The notes below the pieces were generated by a model. That model was not told where the DNA came from. It saw only the letters and a program-made list of their open reading frames with translations, and did not search any database. From NCBI GenBank assembly GCA_025450405.1, contig JANWHL010000075.1, positions 1 through 29,092 of the forward strand: a stretch of 29,092 nucleotides of DNA, in the 5' to 3' direction. Made by a program: the position numbers and the translations under genes. The first letter of the stretch is position 1; every line of letters begins with the position of its first letter. Positions 6,489 to 14,687 of this stretch are shown in pieces. This DNA comes from Ktedonobacterales bacterium. GTDB lineage: Bacteria; Chloroflexota; Ktedonobacteria; Ktedonobacterales; JADMIN01.

Positions 6489-8753
6489 CTACGCCCAGCC
6501 GCCCCAGGTGCGCGCCGGCGGGCGAATCACCACCTGCAGCTCGCCCGCGGTCACCTGCCAGTTGACGCCGCAGATACCATCGTGGTCCAGCCGCCGCACC
6601 TCCAGGTCCACCCGCGCCTCGCCAACGCGCAGGTGCTGCACCCGCAGCGCGCGCAGCCACGCCGGTAACACGGGACGCAGGGCCAGCCGGTGCCCGAGCG
6701 CGTCGGCCTCCACACCGAGCATGGCCGCGACGATGCCGAATGGTGCCGCCGCCGCCGGACCGAACGGCGCGCTGGCCTCGGCCCGTGGTCGCGGGGCATC
6801 GGCGTAGGCGCCGGCCCGCGATGCGCCGCCGAAGACACTCGGGAGCCGGCCATCCACGTGCGCCGTGGCCGCGGCGAAGAGCCCGCGCGCCAAACGTGCC
6901 GCCGCGCGCGGCTCACCCGCGCGCCAGAGGCCGGCGGCGGCCAGGGCCGTCATGTGCGGCCAGACCAGCCCGCCCTCATCGTCCGCGGACCCCACATCTT
7001 CGGTCGTTTCGCTTGCGTTGCCAGCATTGCCGGAGCCGGCGCGGGCGCGTAGCCCCCAGCCGCTGGCGAGGTCGGCGGCCAGCAGCCGCTCGGCCAGTCG
7101 CGCCGCGCGCGCGCTGCCGGGTATGCCCGCCCAGAGCGCCAGCGCCGAGCAATCGGTCACCGCCACGCTGGAATGGCCATCGGCATCCAGTCCCGGCGCG
7201 TAGCAGCCCTCGCTCGGCAGCCAGAAATCGCGCTCGATCCGCCGCCGCAGCGCGTCCGCCGCGCGATCGCAAACGGCGGCCCGCGCGCGGTCATCGCCCA
7301 TGCCGCGGTGCCGGAGCAGCCGCGCCATCGCGCGCCGCGCCAGAAAGGTGTAGACCTGGAGATCTAGCCCGACGTCCGCCCCGGTCCGTGCGTCAGTGCC
7401 CGCCGCGCGCAAGTAGCCGTCACCAGGCCGGTCGCTCAGCCCGTCCAGGTATGCCAGCGCCCGCTCACCCGCCGGCAGCAGATCGTGGAGCAGGGCCAGA
7501 TCTCCGGTCCAGTCCACCGTCTCGGCGAATAGGGCCAGCCACAGTGGTGTCACCGCCAGGCTATCCGCCGCGACCCCCATACCGACGTCCGCCTGATCTC
7601 CCGCGAGCGTACCACCCGCGAGCGGTTCAGAGACCGTGCGCCCGCCGGCAGGCGCCGCCGGCAGGATGCCGCCGGAATCCGCCTGGTACCGGGCCAGGCG
7701 GCGCACGGTGCCCTCGGCGATGGCGGGGTTGAGCATCAGGCTTTGCGCGGCGGCCAGCAGCGCCTCGTGGCCGCCAAAGCGCGCGCGGGCCGGCAGGCCC
7801 GCCACGGGGGCCAGCTCGCCGCCGGCGGCGTCGCGTTCCATCAGCAGACGCAGGTCGGCGGCGCCACGGCGCAACAGTGCGTTCACGACCGGCAGCGCCG
7901 ACTGGAAGATTGCGCCATCGAGATGCCAGCGGGCGTGTCGGTGGCGCAGCGACGCCACGGCCTCGGCGTGGGCGTCCTCCTGGCGCAGTGGCTTCACGGT
8001 GATCTGGTCAGAGGAGCGCGCCGGCGTGAGGGCCACCGCCAGCGTGGCGGGCTCGCCCAAAGTGGGGGTCAGCGCGAACGTCATGGTCACGAGCGACGAC
8101 TGGTCGGGAGCCAGCGGAGGCGCCTGACCAAAGGTGATCGGCGCTGGATCGCAGGTGACGGCAAGACGGCGACGCTCGCCATCCGGCCCGCGCCCCGTGA
8201 AGGTCGCCGCCAGCCCGCCCGCCGCGACCGGCATCAGGCGCGCCTGGGCGTCCACCATGCCGCGCGTGTCAGCCGCCAGCGCCAATGTGAGCCGCACCGG
8301 GGCTGGCTGAACTTCCTGCGTCTCCACCGAGACCAGCAGGTGGATTGCCTCGCCGTCCGCCAGAAAGGTTCGCAGGACGGAGAGCTGGCCCTGGCCATCG
8401 CCCAGCTCCGGGAACGCCAGCCGCGCTTCGTAGCCCTCGGATTCCGCGGCGGCGGGCGGGGGGAGCGGCTGGCCTTCGATGGTGACGCCACAATACGAGA
8501 GCACGCGGGTACCGTGGTCATAGAGCCCCAAACCCATGTCGCCAGCCATTGCCGGCAACGAGGCCCCCTGCTGGTCGGCCAGGGCGGCGAGCGTCTCATC
8601 CGGCCCCGGAGGCGTCCAGGCGTCGCCCGTGAAGTCCGCGCACCAGAGCACCGCGCCTTCTTTGACGATCAGCCGGTCGAGGGCGAGCGCGCGCCGCGCC
8701 ACCGTCGGGAGCGGACCATCTCCCGACCGCGCGGCGATGTCGTCATACGACAC
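6489..8753 (-). CDS. Glycogen-debranching-enzyme-like protein (amylo-alpha-1,6-glucosidase family), divergent
   Basis: A 754-residue protein with the two-part layout of bacterial debranching-type glucosidases. The N-terminal beta-rich domain has GDMGLGLYDHGTRVLSYCGV (about 70-90), matching the family's GD-x-G-x-DTR-LS pattern. The C-terminal half is an (alpha/alpha) barrel with LLRRGAADLRLL, a FGGHE motif, and LVWPHMTALAAAGL near the end. In typical members the barrel carries FGRDS and GWKDS motifs; here they read FGGHE and AAGTDARTG, so catalytic residues may have shifted or been lost. Substrate and activity are therefore uncertain, and a sugar-binding or non-catalytic role is possible. The start is GTG at 8753 with GAGGG three bases upstream, which is close spacing. 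Confidence 0.75.
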   Translation of the reverse strand: MSYDDIAARSGDGPLPTVARRALALDRLIVKEGAVLWCADFTGDAWTPPGPDETLAALADQQGASLPAMAGDMGLGLYDHGTRVLSYCGVTIEGQPLPPPAAAESEGYEARLAFPELGDGQGQLSVLRTFLADGEAIHLLVSVETQEVQPAPVRLTLALAADTRGMVDAQARLMPVAAGGLAATFTGRGPDGERRRLAVTCDPAPITFGQAPPLAPDQSSLVTMTFALTPTLGEPATLAVALTPARSSDQITVKPLRQEDAHAEAVASLRHRHARWHLDGAIFQSALPVVNALLRRGAADLRLLMERDAAGGELAPVAGLPARARFGGHEALLAAAQSLMLNPAIAEGTVRRLARYQADSGGILPAAPAGGRTVSEPLAGGTLAGDQADVGMGVAADSLAVTPLWLALFAETVDWTGDLALLHDLLPAGERALAYLDGLSDRPGDGYLRAAGTDARTGADVGLDLQVYTFLARRAMARLLRHRGMGDDRARAAVCDRAADALRRRIERDFWLPSEGCYAPGLDADGHSSVAVTDCSALALWAGIPGSARAARLAERLLAADLASGWGLRARAGSGNAGNASETTEDVGSADDEGGLVWPHMTALAAAGLWRAGEPRAAARLARGLFAAATAHVDGRLPSVFGGASRAGAYADAPRPRAEASAPFGPAAAAPFGIVAAMLGVEADALGHRLALRPVLPAWLRALRVQHLRVGEARVDLEVRRLDHDGICGVNWQVTAGELQVVIRPPARTWGGWA

Positions 8754-9299
8754 GTGCCCTCACCCCCGATCGCGCCTTCCCGCCCGTGCACTCCGGCGCG
8801 TCTCATCGCGTGTCGTGTCACTCGACACGCTCGCGCATCCTTCGCTCGGGCACCTATCGCCCGCGCATCCACCACCGGCTTGCCAACTCCATGCGACCGC
8901 GGTGGCCTCCTGGCACCTCAGCCTATCCCCACGACGTGTCGGGCCGCCTCCGCGCGGTACTATCGTACCTGCGTGCCCGCCTGTCACCGTGCCCGCCTGA
9001 CACCGCGCGCGCTGCCCGGTGGGGCTGAACCATCGCGCCCATGCCGTTGCGGTGGCGAGACCTGAACCGTTACACCACTTGAGAGCATGAGCGCGGGCGC
9101 GGCAGGTACCATTTCCGCGCATGGCGTCTGGTATACTGGCCGCTGTGCGGTGGTGACCGTTCCACGGTCGATCGCGGCGCGCGCCCGCGGAGCGTTGACT
9201 GGCATGCTGGACCCAGGCGCGGCGGGCGTGTGGGGATGTGGGGTGTGCGCGTCGCCCGTATGGCACGCGGGATCTGGCGAGCCGGGGGGAGTGCGCGCG
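8754..9299. promoter_or_regulatory. Divergent intergenic region upstream of the sigma-factor gene, with repeats and hairpins
   Basis: This 546-bp region separates the debranching-like gene from the sigma gene. It contains a perfect 8-bp inverted repeat GCGTGTCG / CGACACGC (8808-8815 and 8823-8830, 7-nt loop) and a small inverted repeat GGTAC-TATC-GTACC at 8956-8969. There is also a tandem 16-bp repeat at 8972-9003. A -10-like TATACT is at 9132-9137, without a good -35 (CCATTT at 9109-9114). These could be operator sites for the sigma locus. A longer upstream frame joined to the sigma gene exists, but the strong ribosome-binding site just before 9300 argues against it being coding. Confidence 0.45.
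8972..9003. repeat. Tandem 16-bp direct repeat upstream of the sigma gene
   Basis: CGTGCCCGCCTGTCAC (8972-8987) is followed immediately by CGTGCCCGCCTGACAC (8988-9003), differing at one position. Two adjacent units of this size, 300 bp ahead of a regulator gene, could be a binding site for a dimeric regulator or a simple slippage duplication. Confidence 0.6.
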
Positions 9300-11579
9300 A
9301 TGGTCTGGCAGGGCATGTTCACACCCGCGGCTCGCGAAATCGATCCCGAGCGCGAGGAAGAGCTGCGACTGGCCGCGCAGGCGCGCGGCGGCTCCGATTG
9401 GGCGCTTTCGGCACTGGTCGCGCGCTACCAGCCGACCGTCGTGCGCTACCTTGTGCGGCTGACGGGCATGCCCGATCGCGCCGCGCCCCTGGCCGAGCGC
9501 ATTTTCGTACGCATGGGCAAGCGTTTGCGCGGGCCCCATGGCGGCGAGCAACTGCGCCTCTGGCTGTTGCGGGCGGCGACCGAGGCCGGCCTCGACGTGC
9601 TCCGCCATCCCAACCGGCCGGCGCCGCCGCGCCTGACCGCGCCCGAAGGCCCAGTCGGGCTCCTGGCGGAGCGCGTCGGCGAGAACGGCGTCGGGCGCGT
9701 GGTCGCCGGATGGGCCGGACGGCTGCGCGGCGGCGCCCCTCGCAAGGCGCCGTCCATCCACGAGTTCGCGTGGGACGATCAGCCAACGCTCGGGCGCGTA
9801 GGAGCATGGTCCGGCGTGGCGGACGAGGCGCTCTCGCCGCGCGAGATCGTGCGGAACCGCATGATTCGCGCGGTGCTCGCGGAGCTGGCCTATAGCGACG
9901 CCCAGTGCCTCGCGCTGCACTTGGTGGCCGGCCTCAACCAGAACGAGGTGGCGCTTGCCCTGGGTGTCACACCGAACGTGGCCCGCCGCCGGATTGTCCA
10001 GGGGCTCCAGCTCTTTGGCAAACGCTTCGACGCGGCACAGGCGAATTTGGGCGTCAACGTCGAACACCTCGAACAGCCGGAAGCGCAGCCACGTCCCGCG
10101 GCGCTTCCACCGCGTCCGGCCCTGGAGCCCGCATGGCGCTCGGGCTTTGGGATGGCGGCTGGCGACACGGTGCCGTTGCGCCCACCCGCCGCTGGCGTCC
10201 CGGCCGCTGGCGTCCCGGCCGCTGGCGTCCCGGCCTCTGGCATCGCGGCCGCCGGCATGGCACCCGCGGCGCCCGTCAGCACACCGCGCGCGCCCGCCGC
10301 GTTCGTGGCGCCCGCACTTGGCAACGAAGCGGGTCACCCGCCGCTGGTCCCAGTGCCCGCGTGGACAGCGCCGACGATGCCGCTCCCCGGCGGGTCTACC
10401 ACCGCACTGCCAGCGGAGACCATCGTTGAGGCCGACGAGGTCCCGGCCGATCTGGTCGTGGATGCGTTTGCGGGATCGGCCGCTGTCGCCACGGACGACC
10501 CGATCGCTGCCGCTGGAAGAGATGTCAGTCCGGACTCGGCGCTGGCGGAAAGCCTGGCGGGCATAGCGGGCGGCGCGGAGTTGGTGGAGGCGGCAGAGGC
10601 GGACACGCGCGAGCCCGCTGAGCCGGCCCGGACCATGAGCGGGCGCGTGACGGTAGTGCCGGAGCCTGGCGCCCGCGATGTGGTCTGGCCCGAGCCAGCG
10701 CCAACTGGCAAGTCTGAGCTGGCGGCGGGTGCCATGGTAGACCCGCGCACGATCGTGGACGCGGACATCGCCACGCCGCGCACGGAGACGGCGGACGGCG
10801 CCACCAACGCCGGGGCGCTGTCCCCGATGGCCGCCCGCCAGGCGCCGCCCGAGGCGCCGCGCCTTCCCCTGGCGATCGTGATCGCCGACATCGAGGCACC
10901 GCGCCAAATTGCGGTCGCGGCGGACATTGACCTGCGCTTTGAGCCCGTGGCGATCGCGGTCACACCCGAGTCGGCCCCCATGGCCGTTGGCGCGGCGCAC
11001 CGCGGCGAACGGGGGGATCGGAGCGAAAGGGGGGATCGGAGCGAACGGGAGGACCGCGCTCAGCGGGCGGCGATTCCCGCACCGGTTGACAGCACCGTCC
11101 AGATGGCCACCGCACCGGCCCCGGCGGGCGCGGACCCGGTTGAGCCAGGCGCAGCCGCCGTGCATGAATCACGTGCCACACTCGTCGGTGCGACCACCGC
11201 GCCAACGGATAGCGCGTTCGCGGATGGCACGTTCGACACGGCCGATACGTCCGCGCTGTCCGCCAAGCTCGCGGCTGAGCCGCCCACGGCCGGCGAAGGC
11301 ACGGCCGCCGCCGCGCTGGCGCACGTGCGACTCGATGGTGCGGCGCCCTCGCCGTCCGTCGCGGACAATCACCCGTATCACGATGAGCGGGATCCCGCTG
11401 ACGACGAATACGTGCTGCTCCTGGAAAGCGAGCACGACGAGCCAAGGGCGGAATCCGCCGCTGTCGAGCCCCCTCCGGCCCCGCCGGATGACCTCCCGCT
11501 CGCGTTTGAGGCCGCCCCCGACGCCCAGGATATGGGCGCCTTAGAGGAAATGGACACCACACCGCGCGCCGAGGGCTGA
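9300..11579 (+). CDS. ECF-like RNA polymerase sigma factor with very long low-complexity C-terminal tail
   Basis: A 759-residue protein. Residues about 10-100 resemble sigma region 2 (ALSALVARYQPTVVRYLVRL ... RLWLLRAATEAGLDVLRH), and about 180-245 resemble region 4 with a helix-turn-helix (LALHLVAGLNQNEVALALGV ... ARRRIVQGLQLFGKRF). Both are divergent, and a roughly 80-residue linker separates them. From about residue 260 to the end the protein is Ala/Pro/Val/Glu-rich and apparently disordered, with short repeats at 298-322 and 569-586. ECF sigma factors are usually about 200 residues, so the tail is exceptional. GGGGGAG eight bases before the ATG at 9300 fixes the start. The next gene, 38 bp downstream, encodes an anti-sigma-like membrane protein, which supports the sigma assignment. 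It could alternatively be a sigma-derived regulator that no longer binds core polymerase. Confidence 0.75.
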   Translation: MVWQGMFTPAAREIDPEREEELRLAAQARGGSDWALSALVARYQPTVVRYLVRLTGMPDRAAPLAERIFVRMGKRLRGPHGGEQLRLWLLRAATEAGLDVLRHPNRPAPPRLTAPEGPVGLLAERVGENGVGRVVAGWAGRLRGGAPRKAPSIHEFAWDDQPTLGRVGAWSGVADEALSPREIVRNRMIRAVLAELAYSDAQCLALHLVAGLNQNEVALALGVTPNVARRRIVQGLQLFGKRFDAAQANLGVNVEHLEQPEAQPRPAALPPRPALEPAWRSGFGMAAGDTVPLRPPAAGVPAAGVPAAGVPASGIAAAGMAPAAPVSTPRAPAAFVAPALGNEAGHPPLVPVPAWTAPTMPLPGGSTTALPAETIVEADEVPADLVVDAFAGSAAVATDDPIAAAGRDVSPDSALAESLAGIAGGAELVEAAEADTREPAEPARTMSGRVTVVPEPGARDVVWPEPAPTGKSELAAGAMVDPRTIVDADIATPRTETADGATNAGALSPMAARQAPPEAPRLPLAIVIADIEAPRQIAVAADIDLRFEPVAIAVTPESAPMAVGAAHRGERGDRSERGDRSEREDRAQRAAIPAPVDSTVQMATAPAPAGADPVEPGAAAVHESRATLVGATTAPTDSAFADGTFDTADTSALSAKLAAEPPTAGEGTAAAALAHVRLDGAAPSPSVADNHPYHDERDPADDEYVLLLESEHDEPRAESAAVEPPPAPPDDLPLAFEAAPDAQDMGALEEMDTTPRAEG
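10191..10265 (+). repeat. 15-bp tandem repeat inside the sigma-factor tail
   Basis: GCTGGCGTCCCGGCC occurs three times without change (10191-10205, 10206-10220, 10221-10235), followed by two degenerate copies. In frame it encodes AGVPA repeated, then SGIAA and AGMAP. Identical codons in adjacent units point to recent expansion by slippage. Confidence 0.85.
11005..11058 (+). repeat. 18-bp tandem repeat inside the sigma-factor tail
   Basis: Three 18-bp units start at 11005, 11023 and 11041. The first two differ at one base and the third is more diverged. They encode a charged ERGDRS-type repeat (residues about 569-586), which stands out in an otherwise Ala/Pro-rich acidic tail. Confidence 0.8.
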
Positions 11580-11617
11580 GTCACTGGCCGCCGAGTGCAA
11601 GGACGGGGGAGGACGCG

Positions 11618-13318
11618 ATGCTTCAGGTCAAGGTCAAACCGCCGAAGACGCGGGCGAAATCGGCTCTGCACGAGCTGCGTCATCCCCTGCCGCCCGAAAT
11701 CCTCGTCGCGGAGTTCGCGGGCGAGCTTCCCCCTGACGTTGCGCGTGCCGTACGCGCGCACATATCCTCGTGTGAATCCTGCGGCGCCAGGGCGCGGGCG
11801 CTTTCGACCCCCTACCAACTGGTGGCCGCGCTTGGCGATGAGCCCGTGACCTACGTGCCGGACCTGCGCCGCCCAGTCCGTGAAACGCTCGGCCGCTGGC
11901 GGCTTGTGGCGCGCCTCTCGCGCGCCGCTGGCACGCTGGGCCGCGGCAGCGTCCCCATGATCGCGCTGGCGCTTGGCATCCTGATTCTGGTGTCGCTGGC
12001 GTTGGTGGGCAACGCCTTCGAGGGCGGCGCGCCGGTCACGCGCTCCACGAACGGTCTCGCGCATGTACCAGCGGCTGGCCCCAGTGGGCTGATCTTCGTC
12101 GAGACGGGCAAACTGATCACCATGACCACTCGCAACGGCATCCCGTATGATGCCGCCGAGGTCATCGCCGTGGACGAACGCACGGGGCGGGTGGTGCGCT
12201 CGCTGCCCGCCAGCACGGCCGCGCCGCGTGGCGCGCGTTTGGGCGATCTCCCCGCCGCTGTCGCGCTCGCGCCCGATGGCCAGACCGTGTACGAAATCAC
12301 CAATGGCGCCCAGCAGGCGCTCCTCGCATTCGATGCTGTGAGCGGCCAGCCGCGGTTCGCGCAGCCGCTGGCCATGCCGGGCGGCCAGGCGCTGCCGGTG
12401 GGCGTACGCGCCGTGGGACTCGCCATGGCTCCCGACGGCGGCCAGGCGTACGTGAGCCTGTCTCTCGGCGGTCCGGGCCTGGCTGGGCCGCGCGCGCTGG
12501 TCGTCTCCGTCATCGACGGATCGATCACCGGGGTCCTCGAGCCCGGCCTCCCCGCGACCGTGCCGCTGCCACCGGTGGCGAATGGGCCCTCCCTGACTGG
12601 TGTGACGCCACCATCCAGCCAGGCCACACTCGCCACAACTGGACTCAGCGCCAACCTCGCCGCGGGTGGGACGCTGGCCATCGCGCCAGATGGCCGCACG
12701 CTCTTCGATGTCGTGGCGCTCACTGGCGCCTCCGGCCCCACCGCCGCGGTGGTCCGGCAGTTCGACGCCACCTCCGGCACGACGCTTGGCGCCCTGGCTC
12801 TGCCCGGCGACTACACCCTCTCGGCGCTGGCGGCCAGCACGAATCCCCAGCAAGCCCTGGTCTACCTGGTACGCGGCGGATTCGACGAGCATTTGTACAT
12901 CCTCGGCGCGGCCGACCTGACGCTGTCGGGCGATCTGCCACTGGGCGGCCTGGCTGCCGCCCCTGGCGTCACGCTCAGCGGACGCGTGGCCCTCAGCCCG
13001 ACGCAAGACGGCGGCGCGGTCTACGTCAGCATGGATATTACCGGCGCCGGCACCACGGCCGGCGGACTGGTCGCTGGCCACGATCTCTGGCTGGTGAACG
13101 CGACCTCGGCGACCGTCGCCTCGCATGTCCACCAGTTCCAGGATGTGGGCGCGGCGTACGCGAACTGGACCGGCGGGCCCGGCGGCCAGGTCCTCCTCCT
13201 GCGCGGGACGGACCTCGACCTGTTGCCAGCCGCACTGGGCCTGAACAGTAATCCGCCCGCGTTTCTCAGCCTGAGCGATGGCACGCCCGTAGAGACCTTG
13301 CTGGGCACGACCCCATGA
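11618..13318 (+). CDS. Anti-sigma-factor-like membrane protein with extracytoplasmic beta-propeller-like domain
   Basis: A 566-residue protein. The cytoplasmic N-terminus carries the zinc-finger anti-sigma motif HxxxCxxC (His48, Cys52, Cys55 in RAHISSCESCG). One membrane span lies at about 113-135 (MIALALGILILVSLALVG). The outer part (about 150-566) has repeated VALAPDG, AMAPDGG, AIAPDGR and ALSPTQDGG strands, each followed by VY/AYV/LF segments, as in YVTN/WD40-like propellers. By family precedent the N-terminus would hold the sigma factor encoded just upstream until the outer domain receives a signal. GGGGAGG five bases before the ATG supports the start, and the 38-bp gap to the sigma gene implies one transcript. 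The outer domain's ligand is unknown. Confidence 0.8.
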   Translation: MLQVKVKPPKTRAKSALHELRHPLPPEILVAEFAGELPPDVARAVRAHISSCESCGARARALSTPYQLVAALGDEPVTYVPDLRRPVRETLGRWRLVARLSRAAGTLGRGSVPMIALALGILILVSLALVGNAFEGGAPVTRSTNGLAHVPAAGPSGLIFVETGKLITMTTRNGIPYDAAEVIAVDERTGRVVRSLPASTAAPRGARLGDLPAAVALAPDGQTVYEITNGAQQALLAFDAVSGQPRFAQPLAMPGGQALPVGVRAVGLAMAPDGGQAYVSLSLGGPGLAGPRALVVSVIDGSITGVLEPGLPATVPLPPVANGPSLTGVTPPSSQATLATTGLSANLAAGGTLAIAPDGRTLFDVVALTGASGPTAAVVRQFDATSGTTLGALALPGDYTLSALAASTNPQQALVYLVRGGFDEHLYILGAADLTLSGDLPLGGLAAAPGVTLSGRVALSPTQDGGAVYVSMDITGAGTTAGGLVAGHDLWLVNATSATVASHVHQFQDVGAAYANWTGGPGGQVLLLRGTDLDLLPAALGLNSNPPAFLSLSDGTPVETLLGTTP

Positions 13319-13376
13319 CGACCGGGCCCAATACCGAGGCTGGACCGGCCACCACCACGCTTCACTGTGATGCGGG

Positions 13377-14654
13377 TCAATCGCCTGGACCAGCGGGGGC
13401 GCCGATGTCGGTAGCCGTCGGTGATGGCGGCGTTTGGTCGGCATCGGGCGCGGGTCCGGGCCGCCGCGCCTTGCGCCGATAGCCCGCCAGGCCGTGCAGA
13501 TCGTACAGCGCATTGATGATGGCCTGCTCGTTCCAGCGGAACACGGCTGGCTCGGCGCCCTCGAAGGGGACATATGTGGTGGGTCCCGGTTGGCCCAACG
13601 TGTCCACCACGCCGTCGCTGCCCGTCAGCGCCACCAGCACCGTCGCCGCCGCCTGCGCCACCGCGTCCAGATCGTAGCCCCCCTCCTGCACCGCGACGAC
13701 GCGCCCGGAGCAATAACGGTCGGCGATCTCAATCACTTCCAGGGTCAGGTCGGAGAAGTCGGCGTTGCAGAGGCGCATCTCGCCGAGTGGATCGCGGAAA
13801 TGCGCGTCGAAGCCTGCCGAAAGCAGTACCACATCGGGCTTGAAGCGATCGGCGGCCGGCCAGAGCACCTGGCGGAAGATCGGGTCGTAGACGCTCCACC
13901 CCGCGCCGGGTGGCAGCGGCACATTGATCGTCGTGCCCTGGCCCACGCCAGCGCCCATCTCGTCCGAGGCGCCCGAACCTGGATACCACGGATACTGGTG
14001 GGTCGAGAAGTAGAGGACGTTCGGGTCCTCGTAGAACATCTCCTGGGTGCCGTTGCCATGGTGGACATCGTAATCCACGATGAGGACGCGCTCCCACCCA
14101 TGGCGGCGCTGGGCGTAGCGCGTCGCGACGGCGACATTGTTGAACAGGCAGAATCCCATCGCGCCGGATGGGCGGGCGTGGTGGCCCGGTGGCCGCACGA
14201 GGGCATAGCCGTTGCGCGCGCGGCCCTCGGCGATGGCGTCCAGCGCGACCAGTGGCGCGCCCGCCGCGTTGATCGCGGCGTCAAAACTGCCCGGTGAGAT
14301 GTACACGTCGTTGGAGTAGCGCCGCGGGCGGGCCTGTCCGGCCCCGGGAGTGGCGGCGCGCTCGATCAGTGAGGCCACGGCGTCGCACAGATGGGCGATG
14401 TAGCTCACGTCGTGGACGGCCTCCAGCTCGGCCTCCGTCGCGGGGCGCGGGTCGAGCCAGAGCACGTGCTCGGCCGGGATCGTGCCGGCCTCGACGAGCG
14501 CGCGGATCAGCGCCACCGCGCCCGCGATGCGCTCCGGCACCTCGGGGAATCCGTCTGGCACCAGATGGTCCAGGAACACGTCACCGCTTACCAGCGCCGT
14601 GGGCAGGCGCTGGGAGGGCGAAGCGGACGAGCTGGGCGTGGAATCGTCGGTCAT
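13377..14654 (-). CDS. Histone deacetylase / acetoin utilisation-type deacetylase
   Basis: A 425-residue member of the arginase-deacetylase fold. Key residues are visible: the catalytic His pair His158-His159 in RPPGHH, zinc ligands Asp196 and His198 (DYDVHHGNGT) and Asp283 (AGFDAH), and Tyr327 in EGGYDL. The family removes acetyl or other acyl groups from lysines or polyamines in the cytoplasm. A short Ser-rich N-terminus and a Pro-rich C-terminus (about 395-425) flank the domain. The gene starts 33 bp after the sucD stop on the same strand, so it is probably the third gene of a sucC-sucD operon. AGGAGGAG lies about 13 bases before the ATG, which is long spacing. The true substrate, whether protein, polyamine or small acyl amide, is not shown. 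Confidence 0.92.
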   Translation of the reverse strand: MTDDSTPSSSASPSQRLPTALVSGDVFLDHLVPDGFPEVPERIAGAVALIRALVEAGTIPAEHVLWLDPRPATEAELEAVHDVSYIAHLCDAVASLIERAATPGAGQARPRRYSNDVYISPGSFDAAINAAGAPLVALDAIAEGRARNGYALVRPPGHHARPSGAMGFCLFNNVAVATRYAQRRHGWERVLIVDYDVHHGNGTQEMFYEDPNVLYFSTHQYPWYPGSGASDEMGAGVGQGTTINVPLPPGAGWSVYDPIFRQVLWPAADRFKPDVVLLSAGFDAHFRDPLGEMRLCNADFSDLTLEVIEIADRYCSGRVVAVQEGGYDLDAVAQAAATVLVALTGSDGVVDTLGQPGPTTYVPFEGAEPAVFRWNEQAIINALYDLHGLAGYRRKARRPGPAPDADQTPPSPTATDIGAPAGPGD

Positions 14655-14687
14655 AGTCGCGGTTCGACTCCTCCTAATCGCCAGGGT

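Noticed and set aside
8760..11165. An 801-residue open frame on the minus strand
   Set aside because: It is antisense to the sigma-factor gene, which has a strong ribosome-binding site and recognisable helix-turn-helix. The translation is Arg-rich with no domain.
11378..13573. A 731-residue open frame on the minus strand
   Set aside because: It is antisense to the anti-sigma-like gene with its zinc motif, membrane span and propeller repeats, and shows no family features.
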